Assembly: GCF_011605345.1 (NCBI RefSeq)
Contig: NZ_JAAOXM010000002.1
Coordinates: 868,001 to 932,000 of the forward strand
DNA length: 64,000 nucleotides
DNA from: Burkholderia sp. D-99
GTDB taxonomy: Bacteria > Pseudomonadota > Gammaproteobacteria > Burkholderiales > Burkholderiaceae
Direction: 5' to 3'
In this document: positions 54,608 through 63,591 of the stretch, piece after piece
Layout: each line of letters begins with the position of its first letter
Numbering within the stretch: the stretch's first letter is position 1
The notes under the pieces: model-generated
Seen by the model: only the letters and a program-made list of their open reading frames with translations
Databases searched by the model: none
Told to the model about the DNA's origin: nothing
Program-made: the position numbers and the translations under genes

Positions 54608-55108
54608 TCAATCCTTTCGCCGCCACACCGAGATCGGTATGTCGCCGTTGGCACGCGGCGGCACGCGGTAGCTCAGTTCGCCGTCCTTCAATTGATAGCT
54701 TCGCGTCTGCGTTTGCCCGATCCAGTTCGGATACGACGCATTGCTGATGTGAAACGCCAGCTTGTGGCGCGCCGGATCGACGGTCAGCGTGCCGTAGTGG
54801 GTACTCGAGCCGAGCACGGCTTCACGGAATTCATCCGGCGTGCCGGTCGCCTTGTCGTTCGACGCGAAGCGCGGGCGCTCCGACTTGAAGATCTGCAGCG
54901 AGTAGTTCCCGTGCGTGTCGATCAGCAGCAGCCCCTTCGGATCGGCACCATAGTCGCGGCCGATCGTGCCGTCGGGATGTTGTACGTCCGCCGCAACCAG
55001 TGTCCACGTCCCCGCGAGCGACGGCGCGGCCGACGCGTCGCCGGGAACCATCGATGCGGCCAGCAGCATGCCGGGAAAGCCTTGGCGGAATATCGAGCCC
55101 ATTTTCAT
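54608..55108 (-). CDS. Exported lipocalin-like domain protein
   Basis: A 166-residue protein with a signal peptide (MKMGSIFRQGFPGMLLAASMVPGDASA) and a lipocalin-like barrel: LAGTWTLVAADVQHPDGTIGRDYGADPKGLLLIDTHGNYSLQIF is the family start, and FHISNASYPNWIGQTQTRSY a later strand pair. AGGA precedes the ATG. It is divergent from a LysR gene, with an 8-bp inverted repeat between them, so the regulator may control it. Ligand unknown. Confidence 0.82.
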   Translation of the reverse strand: MKMGSIFRQGFPGMLLAASMVPGDASAAPSLAGTWTLVAADVQHPDGTIGRDYGADPKGLLLIDTHGNYSLQIFKSERPRFASNDKATGTPDEFREAVLGSSTHYGTLTVDPARHKLAFHISNASYPNWIGQTQTRSYQLKDGELSYRVPPRANGDIPISVWRRKD

Positions 55109-55175
55109 TCACAGTCCTCGTCGGAAAGAAGGGAAGCAACCTCACGGATATCCGCCGCGTATCGCGCGCGTCCCC

Positions 55176-55198
55176 GTGAACCGGAACGACCGGTTCAC
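55176..55198. promoter_or_regulatory. Inverted repeat GTGAACCG-N7-CGGTTCAC
   Basis: A perfect 8-bp inverted repeat with a 7-bp spacer in the divergent promoter between the lipocalin-like and LysR genes; each half-site ends well outside the coding regions. A candidate LysR operator. Confidence 0.55.
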
Positions 55199-55267
55199 TT
55201 GATGGTAGCGACGAGAATGTGCAATAAATACGATAATTCGAAATCGACTTATAAGAAAAACAGAATC

Positions 55268-56173
55268 ATGACACTCCCGAATCTCGACATGGATGCGCTG
55301 CGCACGCTGATCGCCGCGGATCGGCTCGGCAGCCTCAACCGCGCCGCCGACCGGATCGGCCGCTCGCAATCGGCGGTCAGCCAGCAGATGCGCAAGCTTG
55401 AAACGCAGATCGGCCAGCCGCTGTTTCGGCGCCAGGGGCGCGGCCTCGTGCCGACCGAAGCCGGCGAACTGATGCTGTCCTATGCGCGCCGCATTCTCGA
55501 CCTGAACGACGAGGCGGTCGGCGCCATCCGTGGCGCGGCGATCGAGGGCGCCGTGCGATTCGGGCTGCCCGGCGACTTCGCCGAATCGTGGCTGCCTGTC
55601 GCGCTCGGCCAGTTCAAGCGCACGCACCCGGGCGTGCGCGTCGACATCGTCGTCGACGGCAACGGCGCGTTGCTCGACCGGCTCGATGGCGGCGAACTCG
55701 ACATCGTGCTGGCGATGGGCCGCGGGCATCGCGCCGACGCCGAACACCTGGTCACGCTGCCGATGGCGTGGATCGGGCCGCAAGGCATCGACGTGCATCC
55801 GCGCGACGGCGCGCCGCTGGATCTCGCGCTGTACAAGCCGCCGTGCCTGTTCCGCAAGGCCGGCACCGATGCGCTCGACAAGGCCGGCATCCCGTGGCGG
55901 CTCGCTTACACAACCGGCAGCCTGCAAAGCCTGTGGGCCGGCGTCGCGGGCGGACTGGGCATCACGGCGAGAACGATGGTCGGTGTGCCGCCGGCACTGC
56001 GGCAGCTCGGCGAGCGCGACGGCCTGCCGCCGCTGCCGTCGGTCGACGTGTGCCTCCATGCGGGCGGAGGCGATGCGCCATCCGCGCTCGCGAGCCTGAA
56101 ACGCGTCGTGGTCGACACGCTGATCGCCAATCTTGCCGATGTGCACAAGGCGTCCGGCCGGCACGCCGCATGA
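55268..56173 (+). CDS. LysR-family regulator
   Basis: A 301-residue LysR protein with the winged helix at residues about 5-62 (LNRAADRIGRSQSAVSQQMRKLE). The gene begins in an AT-rich stretch (55210-55265), which suggests a strong promoter region. No clear Shine-Dalgarno precedes the ATG. It is transcribed away from the lipocalin-like gene and toward a GNAT gene 121 bp on. Targets unknown; the adjacent exported protein is the simplest. Confidence 0.88.
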   Translation: MTLPNLDMDALRTLIAADRLGSLNRAADRIGRSQSAVSQQMRKLETQIGQPLFRRQGRGLVPTEAGELMLSYARRILDLNDEAVGAIRGAAIEGAVRFGLPGDFAESWLPVALGQFKRTHPGVRVDIVVDGNGALLDRLDGGELDIVLAMGRGHRADAEHLVTLPMAWIGPQGIDVHPRDGAPLDLALYKPPCLFRKAGTDALDKAGIPWRLAYTTGSLQSLWAGVAGGLGITARTMVGVPPALRQLGERDGLPPLPSVDVCLHAGGGDAPSALASLKRVVVDTLIANLADVHKASGRHAA

Positions 56174-56294
56174 TCGGCCACGGAGGCGCGCCGGATTCGG
56201 CGCCGTGCCCTTTGACCGGCTTCCCGTCATCGGGAATGATTCGCTGCGGGGTTCGACCTTCCCGTCGGCCTTCCCGAACGAACGAGTCCGCCCG

Positions 56295-56732
56295 ATGACA
56301 CACGCATTCCGCCTGCGCCCGGCGTCTGCCGCCGACCTGCCGTTCCTGCTGACGCTTCGCCAGCTCACGATGACCGAGCACCTGCAACGCGCCGGCGTGC
56401 CGTCCGACGACGCAGCGCACGATCAGCGCATTCGCGCGAATTTCGACGATGCAATGATCGTCTGCAAGGACGATGAAGCAATCGGCTTGCTGAAGGTCAC
56501 GCGCGCCACCGATGAGTGGCACGTGCACCAGATCCAGATCCTCCCCGATCACCAGGGCCGGGGCATCGGCGAAGCCGTGCTGAACGCCTTGCTGACCGAC
56601 GCGGCACGCAAGCGCGTGCCGGTGTCGCTCAGCGTGCTGCGCGGCAACCCGGCGCGGCGGCTCTACGAACGGCTCGGCTTTCGCGTCGAGTCGCAAACCG
56701 ACACGAGCGCGAGCATGATCTGGCGCGCGTGA
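56295..56732 (+). CDS. GNAT N-acetyltransferase
   Basis: A 145-residue GNAT protein with ILPDHQGRGIGEAVLNALL (acetyl-CoA loop) and LSVLRGNPARRLYERLGFRVE. I chose the ATG at 56295, which begins THAFRLRPASAADLPFLL in register with the family. It lies downstream of the LysR gene and converges on a foldase gene 25 bp away. Substrate unknown. Confidence 0.82.
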   Translation: MTHAFRLRPASAADLPFLLTLRQLTMTEHLQRAGVPSDDAAHDQRIRANFDDAMIVCKDDEAIGLLKVTRATDEWHVHQIQILPDHQGRGIGEAVLNALLTDAARKRVPVSLSVLRGNPARRLYERLGFRVESQTDTSASMIWRA

Positions 56733-56757
56733 CGCCCGGCGTTTCCACGCCGCCGCA

Positions 56758-57594
56758 TTACTGCGTGATCTTCGCGTCCTTCAGCAGGTTGCCGATCATC
56801 TGCGCACTCGCCTTCTCCACGGCGGCCGCCTGCAGTTGCTGCTGCAGCGCCGGCTTCGCGGTCGCGAAGCCCGGCACCTGCGTCGGCCGCTTCGCATCCA
56901 GCTTCACGATCGCCCGCACGCCATCGACCGGGATCGAATCCTTCGTCGCGGCGCCGACCGTCAGTTTCTCGAGCGCCTGCGCGACCGGCAGCGGCAAGCC
57001 GGACGTCTTGCCTTCCGTCGCCGGCGTGTGGAAGCTCACCCACGGCAGCTCGCCGCCGGTATCGCGGCTCGGCGCCATGCTGTACTGGCGCGCCAGCCCT
57101 TCGAACGACTTGCCCGCCTTCAGCTCGCTCAGCACCGTCGCGGCCGTCACCGGATCCTGGACGATGATCAGGCGCGGCTTGTACTCGTTCTTGCCCAGCG
57201 CGGCCACGAGCTCGTCGTAGCGCGCCTTGACCTGCTCGTCGGTCACCGGCTCGGGTTTCACGTTGTCGCGCAGGTAAAGCTGCACTTCCGCATTCGCTTT
57301 CGCCTGCTGTACCGCCGCCTTGACCTCGGGCTTGTCGGCATAGTTCGCCTTCTCGGCGGCCTGCTGAACCAGCACGCGCGTAATCAGCTGATTCTTGATC
57401 GCCTGGCGGACCTGCGGCGAGTCGGGTTGCCCGGATGCGCGCAGCAACGTATCGACGTCGGCCTGCGTGATCGGCGTGCCGTTGACCGTCGCAACGGTCG
57501 CCGCGGTAGCCGTCTCTGCGTGGACGGGGCCGCTCAACGCGCCGGCCAGCGCGGCGATCAGAAACAGGCGGTTCGGTGTCGTTTTCATCTTCAT
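56758..57594 (-). CDS. PpiC/SurA-type peptidyl-prolyl isomerase (exported)
   Basis: A 278-residue exported foldase. Signal peptide MKMKTTPNRLFLIAALAGALSGPVHA, then a SurA-N-like helical domain (VNGTPITQADVDTLLRASG), then a parvulin core (LELIVQ-like KPRLIIVQDPVTAATVLSELKAGKSFEGLARQYSMAPSRDTGGELPWVSF). Such proteins assist outer-membrane or secreted protein folding. Start at 57594 gives a clean signal peptide; a longer in-frame option begins at 57672. Confidence 0.85.
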   Translation of the reverse strand: MKMKTTPNRLFLIAALAGALSGPVHAETATAATVATVNGTPITQADVDTLLRASGQPDSPQVRQAIKNQLITRVLVQQAAEKANYADKPEVKAAVQQAKANAEVQLYLRDNVKPEPVTDEQVKARYDELVAALGKNEYKPRLIIVQDPVTAATVLSELKAGKSFEGLARQYSMAPSRDTGGELPWVSFHTPATEGKTSGLPLPVAQALEKLTVGAATKDSIPVDGVRAIVKLDAKRPTQVPGFATAKPALQQQLQAAAVEKASAQMIGNLLKDAKITQ

Positions 57595-57939
57595 CGTTTC
57601 GTCACTTCGGCATAAAAAACGCGGCATGGGGTAGCCGCGCGAGTTCACCAGCGCTGCAATGCGCCGGCGCAACCAGTCAGTCGATCCGGTTCATCGTCGT
57701 GGGCACCCGCAGTGCCTGCCGGTGCCGCTGTCATTGTGCCCGGAAGCGGTTTTCCGCGTCGTGAGGTTGGGCACCGCCGCCCGGCGGGCGGTGAGGCGCG
57801 CGTTGCGCACGCCGCTCATTACGAACGCGTGATGTGGAAATTGCGTGGATGCGCGGTGGAAATCCTGCGAAATCGCGACGAATGCGGTGATTGCTGCGCG
57901 GGCGCGGCCGCCGGTCGAGGCGGCCGCGCGTTCATCAAG
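57595..57939. other. Intergenic region with strong hairpin
   Basis: Contains the foldase promoter and, at 57902-57912 / 57919-57929, a perfect 11-bp stem (GCGCGGCCGCC / GGCGGCCGCGC) starting about 10 bp after the secreted propeller stop on the minus strand. It has no T-run but may end that transcript. No gene is supportable here. Confidence 0.45.
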
Positions 57940-59874
57940 TCAAGGCGTCCACCGGTACACGGTGATGCTGTTGCCTTTCACGTTGTTCTTCATCACCACG
58001 TACTCGCCGTTCGAGCGGCGGTAGGCGCGGATGCTGTACATCGCATCGATCGCGCTGCTGGTATCCACGGTCGCGGGGCTCGCGTTGACCAGCGTGGTGT
58101 CGAGATTGCCGGTCGTGAGGTTGAACGCGTCGACGTTCGGCCACAGCGGCCCGCTGCTGCTGAACCAGTAGCCGACGAACAGATGGTTGCCCACCGCGTC
58201 GATCGATTTCGCGCCGCTGTGCGGCAGCGTGATCACCGGGTCCGGCTTCGTCGTATTGCCCGCGCTCCAGCCGTGATACACCTCGATGCGCGTGCCGATC
58301 GACGTCCAGTCGTTGGTGCCGATGGCGCCTTGCGCGAGCACCATCGTGTCGCTGTCCGCGAGATAGACGATGCGGGTGAGCGGCTGGATGCTGTCGGGCA
58401 CGCGGGTCGCGACGCCCGGCCCCCATGACGGCTTGCCGCTCGCGTCGAAGCCGGTCAGCGGGTAGTGGGTGATCGCGCCGGTCTTGTCGAGGCCGGCCCA
58501 CACGCCGCCCTTGCTGTCGACGCTGAAGCCGCCCGTCACGCGCCGCGTCGTGTTGAACGCGGGGCCCGGGATCGAGCCGTCCGGAATCGCGACATAGCCG
58601 TTCGCCGCGTTGAAGTGGAAGAAGTAGAAGACCGGCGGGTTCTGGCCAGCCGCGACGAGAATCCGGTTCGCGCCCACCGACGTGAGCAGCCCGAAATGCT
58701 CGTCGCGCTGCGTGTCGTTCATGTCGATGCGCGGATCGGCCGGATACGTGAACGGATCGACCGTGTTCGCGACGAACGTGCCGCCCGCGCTGCCGCCGTA
58801 CACGTGCGTGGCGCCGTAGAACAGCGCGCCGTCCGTGACCGGGTCCGGCGCGGCGATGCCTTCGAAGTTCAGCGACTGCAGCGTCCACCGCAGGCTGCCG
58901 GTGCTGCTATACGCATGGATGTCGGTCGCGCCGTTGCGGCCGAGATCCCAGCTGCCGCCCCACGGATTGTTGAGCACGTAGAGATTGCCGCCGGTGTCCT
59001 TGCCGATCCCGACGATGCGCGTGAAGCGCTGCGCCCCGACCTGCCCCTTGATGCCCGTCGTCGTGTCGAGATAGCCGCCGCGCACGCCGAACGTACCGGC
59101 CAGCGCGGGCCGGCCCGACACCGTATAGCGCTTGATGTTCTGGTCGGGGCCTTCGTCGCCCGCCAGCAGCTGCCCGGCCGCCGCATCGAAATACAGCGCC
59201 GACGGCTGCGACCCGGCCGGCATCCGGATCGTGTTGAGCAGCGCACCGGCCGGGCTGAAGCCGACGATCGAGCCCGCGCGCTTCTGCGCCACCCACACGT
59301 TGCCCGCTGCGTCCACCGCAAGCGCGCCCGGCTCCGATACGCCGATATCCCGCTGCCACACGCCGTCGGTGGTGAACACGCGCACACGATTGCCGTAGAA
59401 GTCGCTGGCATAGAGCAGCGAGCCGGCCGTCGCGAGCCCGGTGACGACGTCGATACGCGGCTGGTTGGTGGCCGCGCTGACCTGGATGACGCGGTCGCGA
59501 TACTTCGTCGCGCGGTTGTAGCGCCCCACCGCGCCGCTGCCGTATGTCTTGCCGGGCTGCAGCGCGACGAACAGCGAGGTCGCGTTGCCCGTGATCGCGC
59601 TGCCCTGGAACTCCGAGTGCGTGCCGATCGAGCCGGCGCTCTTGCCGTTCTGGTAGATCGCGACACCGCCTTCATCCTCGTCCCACATCGAGGCCGTATA
59701 GATCACGCCTTCGGGCGCAACCCACATCGCGCGCGCGACGTTGCCGACGTGGGCCGCCAGCGTGCCGTACGTGTTCGCCAGCCAGTCGGTGGTGTTGCGT
59801 GCCTGAATGGAAGGGGTAATCGCGGCGATCGCCGCGGCGAGCAGCACAGCCTGAAACCGTTGTCTGGCGACCAT
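57940..59874 (-). CDS. Exported beta-propeller protein of unknown function
   Basis: A 644-residue protein. The ATG at 59874 is preferred because AGGAG lies about 9 bases upstream; it gives the signal peptide MVARQRFQAVLLAAAIAAITPSIQA. The rest is made of NHL/SMP-like propeller strands (PGALAVDAAGNVWVAQKRAGSIVGFSPAG; IVGIGKDTGGNLYVLNNPWGG), including a GYLDTTTGIKGQVGAQRF segment like those in NHL-repeat cell-surface proteins. It probably binds or modifies a surface ligand. No catalytic signature is evident. Confidence 0.75.
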   Translation of the reverse strand: MVARQRFQAVLLAAAIAAITPSIQARNTTDWLANTYGTLAAHVGNVARAMWVAPEGVIYTASMWDEDEGGVAIYQNGKSAGSIGTHSEFQGSAITGNATSLFVALQPGKTYGSGAVGRYNRATKYRDRVIQVSAATNQPRIDVVTGLATAGSLLYASDFYGNRVRVFTTDGVWQRDIGVSEPGALAVDAAGNVWVAQKRAGSIVGFSPAGALLNTIRMPAGSQPSALYFDAAAGQLLAGDEGPDQNIKRYTVSGRPALAGTFGVRGGYLDTTTGIKGQVGAQRFTRIVGIGKDTGGNLYVLNNPWGGSWDLGRNGATDIHAYSSTGSLRWTLQSLNFEGIAAPDPVTDGALFYGATHVYGGSAGGTFVANTVDPFTYPADPRIDMNDTQRDEHFGLLTSVGANRILVAAGQNPPVFYFFHFNAANGYVAIPDGSIPGPAFNTTRRVTGGFSVDSKGGVWAGLDKTGAITHYPLTGFDASGKPSWGPGVATRVPDSIQPLTRIVYLADSDTMVLAQGAIGTNDWTSIGTRIEVYHGWSAGNTTKPDPVITLPHSGAKSIDAVGNHLFVGYWFSSSGPLWPNVDAFNLTTGNLDTTLVNASPATVDTSSAIDAMYSIRAYRRSNGEYVVMKNNVKGNSITVYRWTP

Positions 59875-60306
59875 GACGGATGCTCTCCTGAATGGTGCGA
59901 ACATTCACATGAAGGGCCGGCCGGATGGCTTGAAAGGCGCAATACGTCAATTCTTCCGCTGAAGCATCCGGCGCAGTCGGTATTACGTGCAGCATGCGTT
60001 CGATCATGCGCAGCGCGAGAATAGCGTTATATAAATCGAAAAAAATTGCGGATCGCTCGCACCGTTGTGCTTTTCACGGGTTCGGCTTCGAGCGCATCGC
60101 CCGTGACGCCCATGCCCGTTGGCGGGGAACGCGACTGCGCGACAGTGAATGGTCACTTACGCGTCGAATCGGGGATCGGGGATCGGGAAAATCAGGCTTG
60201 TGCCTGCGGGAATATCGCCGCCTGTTCAACGACGAACGATTGAAACGGCGAGTGCCTGTTTCAGCGAATCTCGGAAAAGCGCCGCATTCAACGCGGAATC
60301 GTTGCG
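59875..60306. other. Intergenic region upstream of the propeller gene
   Basis: AT-rich around 60010-60055 (AAATCGAAAAAAATTGCG), probably the propeller promoter on the minus strand. It contains a short direct GGGGATCGG repeat near 60170-60186. No supportable gene; the dicarboxylate symporter terminator follows at 60307-60353. Confidence 0.4.
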
Positions 60307-60353
60307 CAAAACAAATCGCCGGCCTGAATCCGTTGCGAATCCAGGCCGGCGAT
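60307..60353 (-). terminator. Rho-independent-type terminator of the symporter gene
   Basis: A perfect 12-bp stem ATCGCCGGCCTG / CAGGCCGGCGAT (60315-60326 and 60342-60353) followed on the minus strand by TTTGTTTTG. It lies about 60 bp after the symporter stop. Orientation and T-rich tail fit termination of that gene. Confidence 0.75.
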
Positions 60354-60413
60354 CATTCAATACCGCGGGGCGGGCAACGCACCGCTATCGCTGCGCTGCC
60401 GCACTGCCGTGCG

Positions 60414-61724
60414 TCATGCCGATGCCGATGCCGAGGTCTCCGGCACCTTCACCTTCATGACGCGCCCGTTGTCCGGATCGTTGTCGTCGCGCGGGTCGTC
60501 GAGCTGCCCTTCCCACTTCGCGACCACGGCCGCCGCGATCGAGTTGCCGACGGCGTTGGTGGCCGAGCGCCCCATGTCGAGGAACATGTCGACGCCCATG
60601 ATCAGCAGCAACCCGGCTTCGGGCATGTTGAACTGGTTGAGCGTCGCCGCGATCACGACCAGCGACGCGCGCGGCACGCCCGCCATCCCCTTCGACGTGA
60701 CCATCAGCATCAGCAGCATCGTGATCTGCGTGCCCAGCGGCAGATGGATGCCGTACACCTGCGCGATGAACAGCACCGCGAACGTGCAGTACATCATCGA
60801 GCCGTCGAGGTTGAACGAATAACCGATCGGCAGCACGAAGCTCGAGATCTTGCGGTTCACGCCGAAGCGGTCGAGCGCATCCAGCAGCTTCGGATAGGCG
60901 GCCTCGGAGCTCGCCGTCGCGAACGACAGCAGGAACGGCTCGCGGATCAGCCGGATCAGCGTGAACGCGCGCTTGCCGAGGAACGTCACGCCGGCGAGCG
61001 TCAGCACGCCCCACAGCAGCGCCAGTGCCAGGTAGAAGCTCGCCATGAACTTCGCGAACGTGAGCAGGATGCCGAGCCCCTGGGTGGTGATCGTCGACGC
61101 CAGCGCCGCGAACACCGCGACCGGCGCGAACCACATCACCGCGCCCGTCACCTTCAGCATCACCTGCGCGAGATCGTCGATCACGCCGGTCAGGCGCTTG
61201 CCCGATTCGCCGAGCGCCGACAGCGCGGTGCCGAAGAAGATCGAGAAAACGACGATCTGCAGGATTTCGTTGTTCGCCATCGCTTCCGCGATCGACTTCG
61301 GCACCAGGTGGACCACGAAGTCCTTCAGCGTGAAGGCGCCCGTCTTCAGGTTGAGGGCCGCATCGGACGCCGGCAGCGGCAGGCTCAGGTGGCTGCCCGG
61401 TTGCAGGATCGTTGCGGTCAGCAAGCCGAGCAGCAACGACGTAAACGATGCGATGAAGAACCAGCCGAACGCCTTGACGCCGACGCGGCCCACGGCGCTG
61501 CCGTCGCCCATCTGCGCAATGCCGACGGTCAGCGTCGCAAATACCAGCGGCGCGATGATCATCTTGATCAGGCGCAGGAACACGTCGGACAGCAACGACA
61601 CGTAGCCGGCGACTTCCTTCGCCATGGCCGGGTCGGGAAACGCGCTATGACAGCCGTAACCCACGGCGATACCAAGAATCATCGCGACAACGATGTACTT
61701 GGTGATGTTGTGCTTCTTCTTCAT
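60414..61724 (-). CDS. Dicarboxylate/amino acid:cation symporter (DAACS family, GltP/DctA-like)
   Basis: A 436-residue membrane carrier. Hallmarks are RLIKMIIAPLVFATLTVGIAQMGD, ATASSEAAYPKLLDAL (serine-rich re-entrant loop), GYSFNLDGSMMYCTFAVLFIAQ, MLMVTSKGMAGVPRAS and MGVDMFLDMGRSATNAVGNSIAAAVVAKWEG. The VTSKGMAGVP and AKWEG blocks are closer to GltP-type glutamate carriers than to DctA, but C4-dicarboxylates remain possible. It is monocistronic, with a terminator downstream and a long repeat-bearing promoter region upstream. Confidence 0.88.
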   Translation of the reverse strand: MKKKHNITKYIVVAMILGIAVGYGCHSAFPDPAMAKEVAGYVSLLSDVFLRLIKMIIAPLVFATLTVGIAQMGDGSAVGRVGVKAFGWFFIASFTSLLLGLLTATILQPGSHLSLPLPASDAALNLKTGAFTLKDFVVHLVPKSIAEAMANNEILQIVVFSIFFGTALSALGESGKRLTGVIDDLAQVMLKVTGAVMWFAPVAVFAALASTITTQGLGILLTFAKFMASFYLALALLWGVLTLAGVTFLGKRAFTLIRLIREPFLLSFATASSEAAYPKLLDALDRFGVNRKISSFVLPIGYSFNLDGSMMYCTFAVLFIAQVYGIHLPLGTQITMLLMLMVTSKGMAGVPRASLVVIAATLNQFNMPEAGLLLIMGVDMFLDMGRSATNAVGNSIAAAVVAKWEGQLDDPRDDNDPDNGRVMKVKVPETSASASA

Positions 61725-61960
61725 TAGTAATCCAAATCACAAAGCGTATATTGCTAACGGCTGGCTAACTTTCGCGCCCGGCTACGAATCGAAACCCACG
61801 TCTCTCTGGGTGCGACAAGTCCGCCTTTGGCGGTCGCCATGGCGGACAAGGGGGGGGCATTCTAACGCAAATGGCCCCTCGGCTTTCAAATCTGAAAGAT
61901 GGACGGGTTGATTTGCGTCCGGATGTCATCGAAAAATCAGGTTTTGTCGCGATCCGGCCC

Positions 61961-62081
61961 GCTTCCTGACCGCTTCCTGACCGCTTCCTGACCGCTTCCT
62001 GACCGCTTCTTGACCGCTTCTTGACCGCTTCCTGCCTGCTTCGGGCCTGCTTCGGGCCTGCTTCGGGCCTGCTTCCGACCC
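61961..62081. repeat. 11-bp tandem repeat array, 11 units
   Basis: Eleven units in exact 11-bp phase: four GCTTCCTGACC, two GCTTCTTGACC, one GCTTCCTGCCT, three GCTTCGGGCCT and one GCTTCCGACCC; a twelfth, GTTCCCGCCCG (62082-62092), is degenerate. Variant blocks are contiguous, which indicates expansion by slippage. Because 11 is not a multiple of 3, each strand encodes a 33-bp/11-residue repeat (Arg-Lys-Arg-Ser-Gly-Ser-Gly-Gln-Glu-Ala-Val on the minus strand), but there is no sign it is translated. Confidence 0.92.
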
Positions 62082-62301
62082 GTTCCCGCCCGGTCGGCCG
62101 GGGTAATCGGGCGCACCACCGTTCACGCCGGAATCGCAACAGCTCACACGCCGGCGACAGAAAAACACGTCACCGGCCCCTCCTCCCCGGCGGCATCGCG
62201 CGGTGTGACAACACCGCAAGCGATCGCGACACATTCACACAAAGATGCGCAGACCTTGACACTACGGCACGTAATGCGTCTGTAATATTTTGAAACGATT
62301 C

Positions 62302-62330
62302 GCAACGACGCCCCGCCCGGGCGTCGTTGC
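62302..62330. terminator. Perfect 12-bp GC hairpin
   Basis: Stem GCAACGACGCCC / GGGCGTCGTTGC with a 5-base loop, 116 bp before the glycosyltransferase start. No T-run on the plus side; on the minus side the next bases are GAATCGTTTC. It may be a leader attenuator or a relic terminator. Confidence 0.4.
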
Positions 62331-62445
62331 GCAATCACGCCTCGGCAACGCGTAACCGGGATCGCGTCATGGCTTTCAACAGGTTGAGGCATTCATTTTC
62401 TCAGCAGTCCTGTCAAATGAATGATCGAGGAAAGGCGGCATCGTG

Positions 62446-63591
62446 ATGAACATTCTGTATACCAACTTCCACGGCGACTACGGCGGCGGCCAGGACACCT
62501 ACGTCCGCGACCTCGCCGCCGCGATGAGCCGGCATCATCGCGTGACCGTCGCGTCGCCGGAAGGCAGCCGCCTGTCGCGACTGTTGGAGGACAGTCCCGA
62601 CGTGACCATCTTCGACATGGAATTCAAGCCGCGCTGGAACCGGCTGTGCCAGGAAATCGTCCGGCTGCGCCAGCGCATCGTCGCCGAGCGCTTCGACATC
62701 ATCCACGTCAACGGGTCCGCCGATCACCGGCAGGTGATGCTCGCACTGCTCGGCTGCCGGTATCGGCCCGCGGTCGTGCTCACCAAGCACAACACCTATC
62801 GCGCCGACAGCTTCGGCAACGTGCTGCGCGCCCGGCTGGCAACCGACCACACCATCGCGGTCAGCGACTACGTGGCGGGCATGCTCGCGCTCCGGTCGCC
62901 GTATGGCAACGTCACGGTCGTCAAGCACGGCGTGCGCCGGCAGGCCGCGGAACGACTGGCCGGCGACGAAATCCGCCGCCGCAAGATCGCGCTGTTCGGG
63001 CCGTCCGGCGCGGACGCGATCGTGCTGGGCAGCAGCGCCGGCACCGCCCCGGAAAAAGGCTGGATGGACCTCGTCGCAGCGCTGGGCCGCCTGCCCGAAC
63101 ACGAGCGCGAGCGGTTTCGCGTGCTGCTGGTCGGCGCGGAGCCGTCCGGCGAGCAACGCGAGCAGATCGCGCGGCACCACATGGCGTCGCGCACCGCATT
63201 CACCGGGCGCCTCGACGATGTGCGCACGCCGTTCTCGATCATCGACGTGTCGTTCGTGCTGTCGTACCACGAGAGCCTGTCGTATGCGTGCCGCGAAGCG
63301 ATGTCGCTCGGCTGCCCCGCGATCGTGACGCGCGTGGGCGGGCTGCCCGAGAACGTCGAGCCGGGCGTGGACGGCTGGGTCGTCCCGCCGCGCGAGCCCG
63401 AAGCGATCGAGGCCATCCTGCGTGCAATCGTGCGCGAGCCCGCGCGCGTGCGCGCGATGGGACGCAGCGCGCGGCTGAAGGGCAAGCGCGAGTTCTCGTT
63501 CGAACGGTTCGTCGATGCGACGTTGTCCGTCTATCAGAAATCGATTCGACACAACCCCTATCGTTGGGTGACATCCATGAGGTCCGTTTAA
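62446..63591 (+). CDS. GT4-type glycosyltransferase
   Basis: A 381-residue GT-B glycosyltransferase: NFHGDYGGGQDTYVRDLAAAM near the start, VVLTKHNTYRADSFGNVLRARLATD, PEKGWMDLVAAL, and the nucleotide-sugar region SYHESLSYACREAMSLGCPAIVTRVGGLPENVEPGVDGWVV with the paired glutamates of GT4. The start is ATG 62446 or GTG one codon earlier. The stop overlaps the next ATG (TAATG). Probably part of a surface polysaccharide or heptose-transfer operon. Confidence 0.88.
   Translation: MNILYTNFHGDYGGGQDTYVRDLAAAMSRHHRVTVASPEGSRLSRLLEDSPDVTIFDMEFKPRWNRLCQEIVRLRQRIVAERFDIIHVNGSADHRQVMLALLGCRYRPAVVLTKHNTYRADSFGNVLRARLATDHTIAVSDYVAGMLALRSPYGNVTVVKHGVRRQAAERLAGDEIRRRKIALFGPSGADAIVLGSSAGTAPEKGWMDLVAALGRLPEHERERFRVLLVGAEPSGEQREQIARHHMASRTAFTGRLDDVRTPFSIIDVSFVLSYHESLSYACREAMSLGCPAIVTRVGGLPENVEPGVDGWVVPPREPEAIEAILRAIVREPARVRAMGRSARLKGKREFSFERFVDATLSVYQKSIRHNPYRWVTSMRSV

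Larger units (their letters stand above)
61725..62445. other. 720-bp intergenic region with repeat array and hairpin
   Basis: Separates the symporter from the glycosyltransferase operon (divergent). It holds the symporter promoter near 61725-61760, a G8 tract at 61850, the 11-bp repeat array, and a perfect 12-bp hairpin (62302-62330). The more AT-rich 62280-62300 and 62380-62440 stretches are the likely promoter/leader of the glycosyltransferase operon. Confidence 0.5.

Noticed and set aside
61961-62081. CRISPR or phase-variable gene
   Set aside because: Contiguous 11-bp units without spacers, and no supported coding frame crosses the array.
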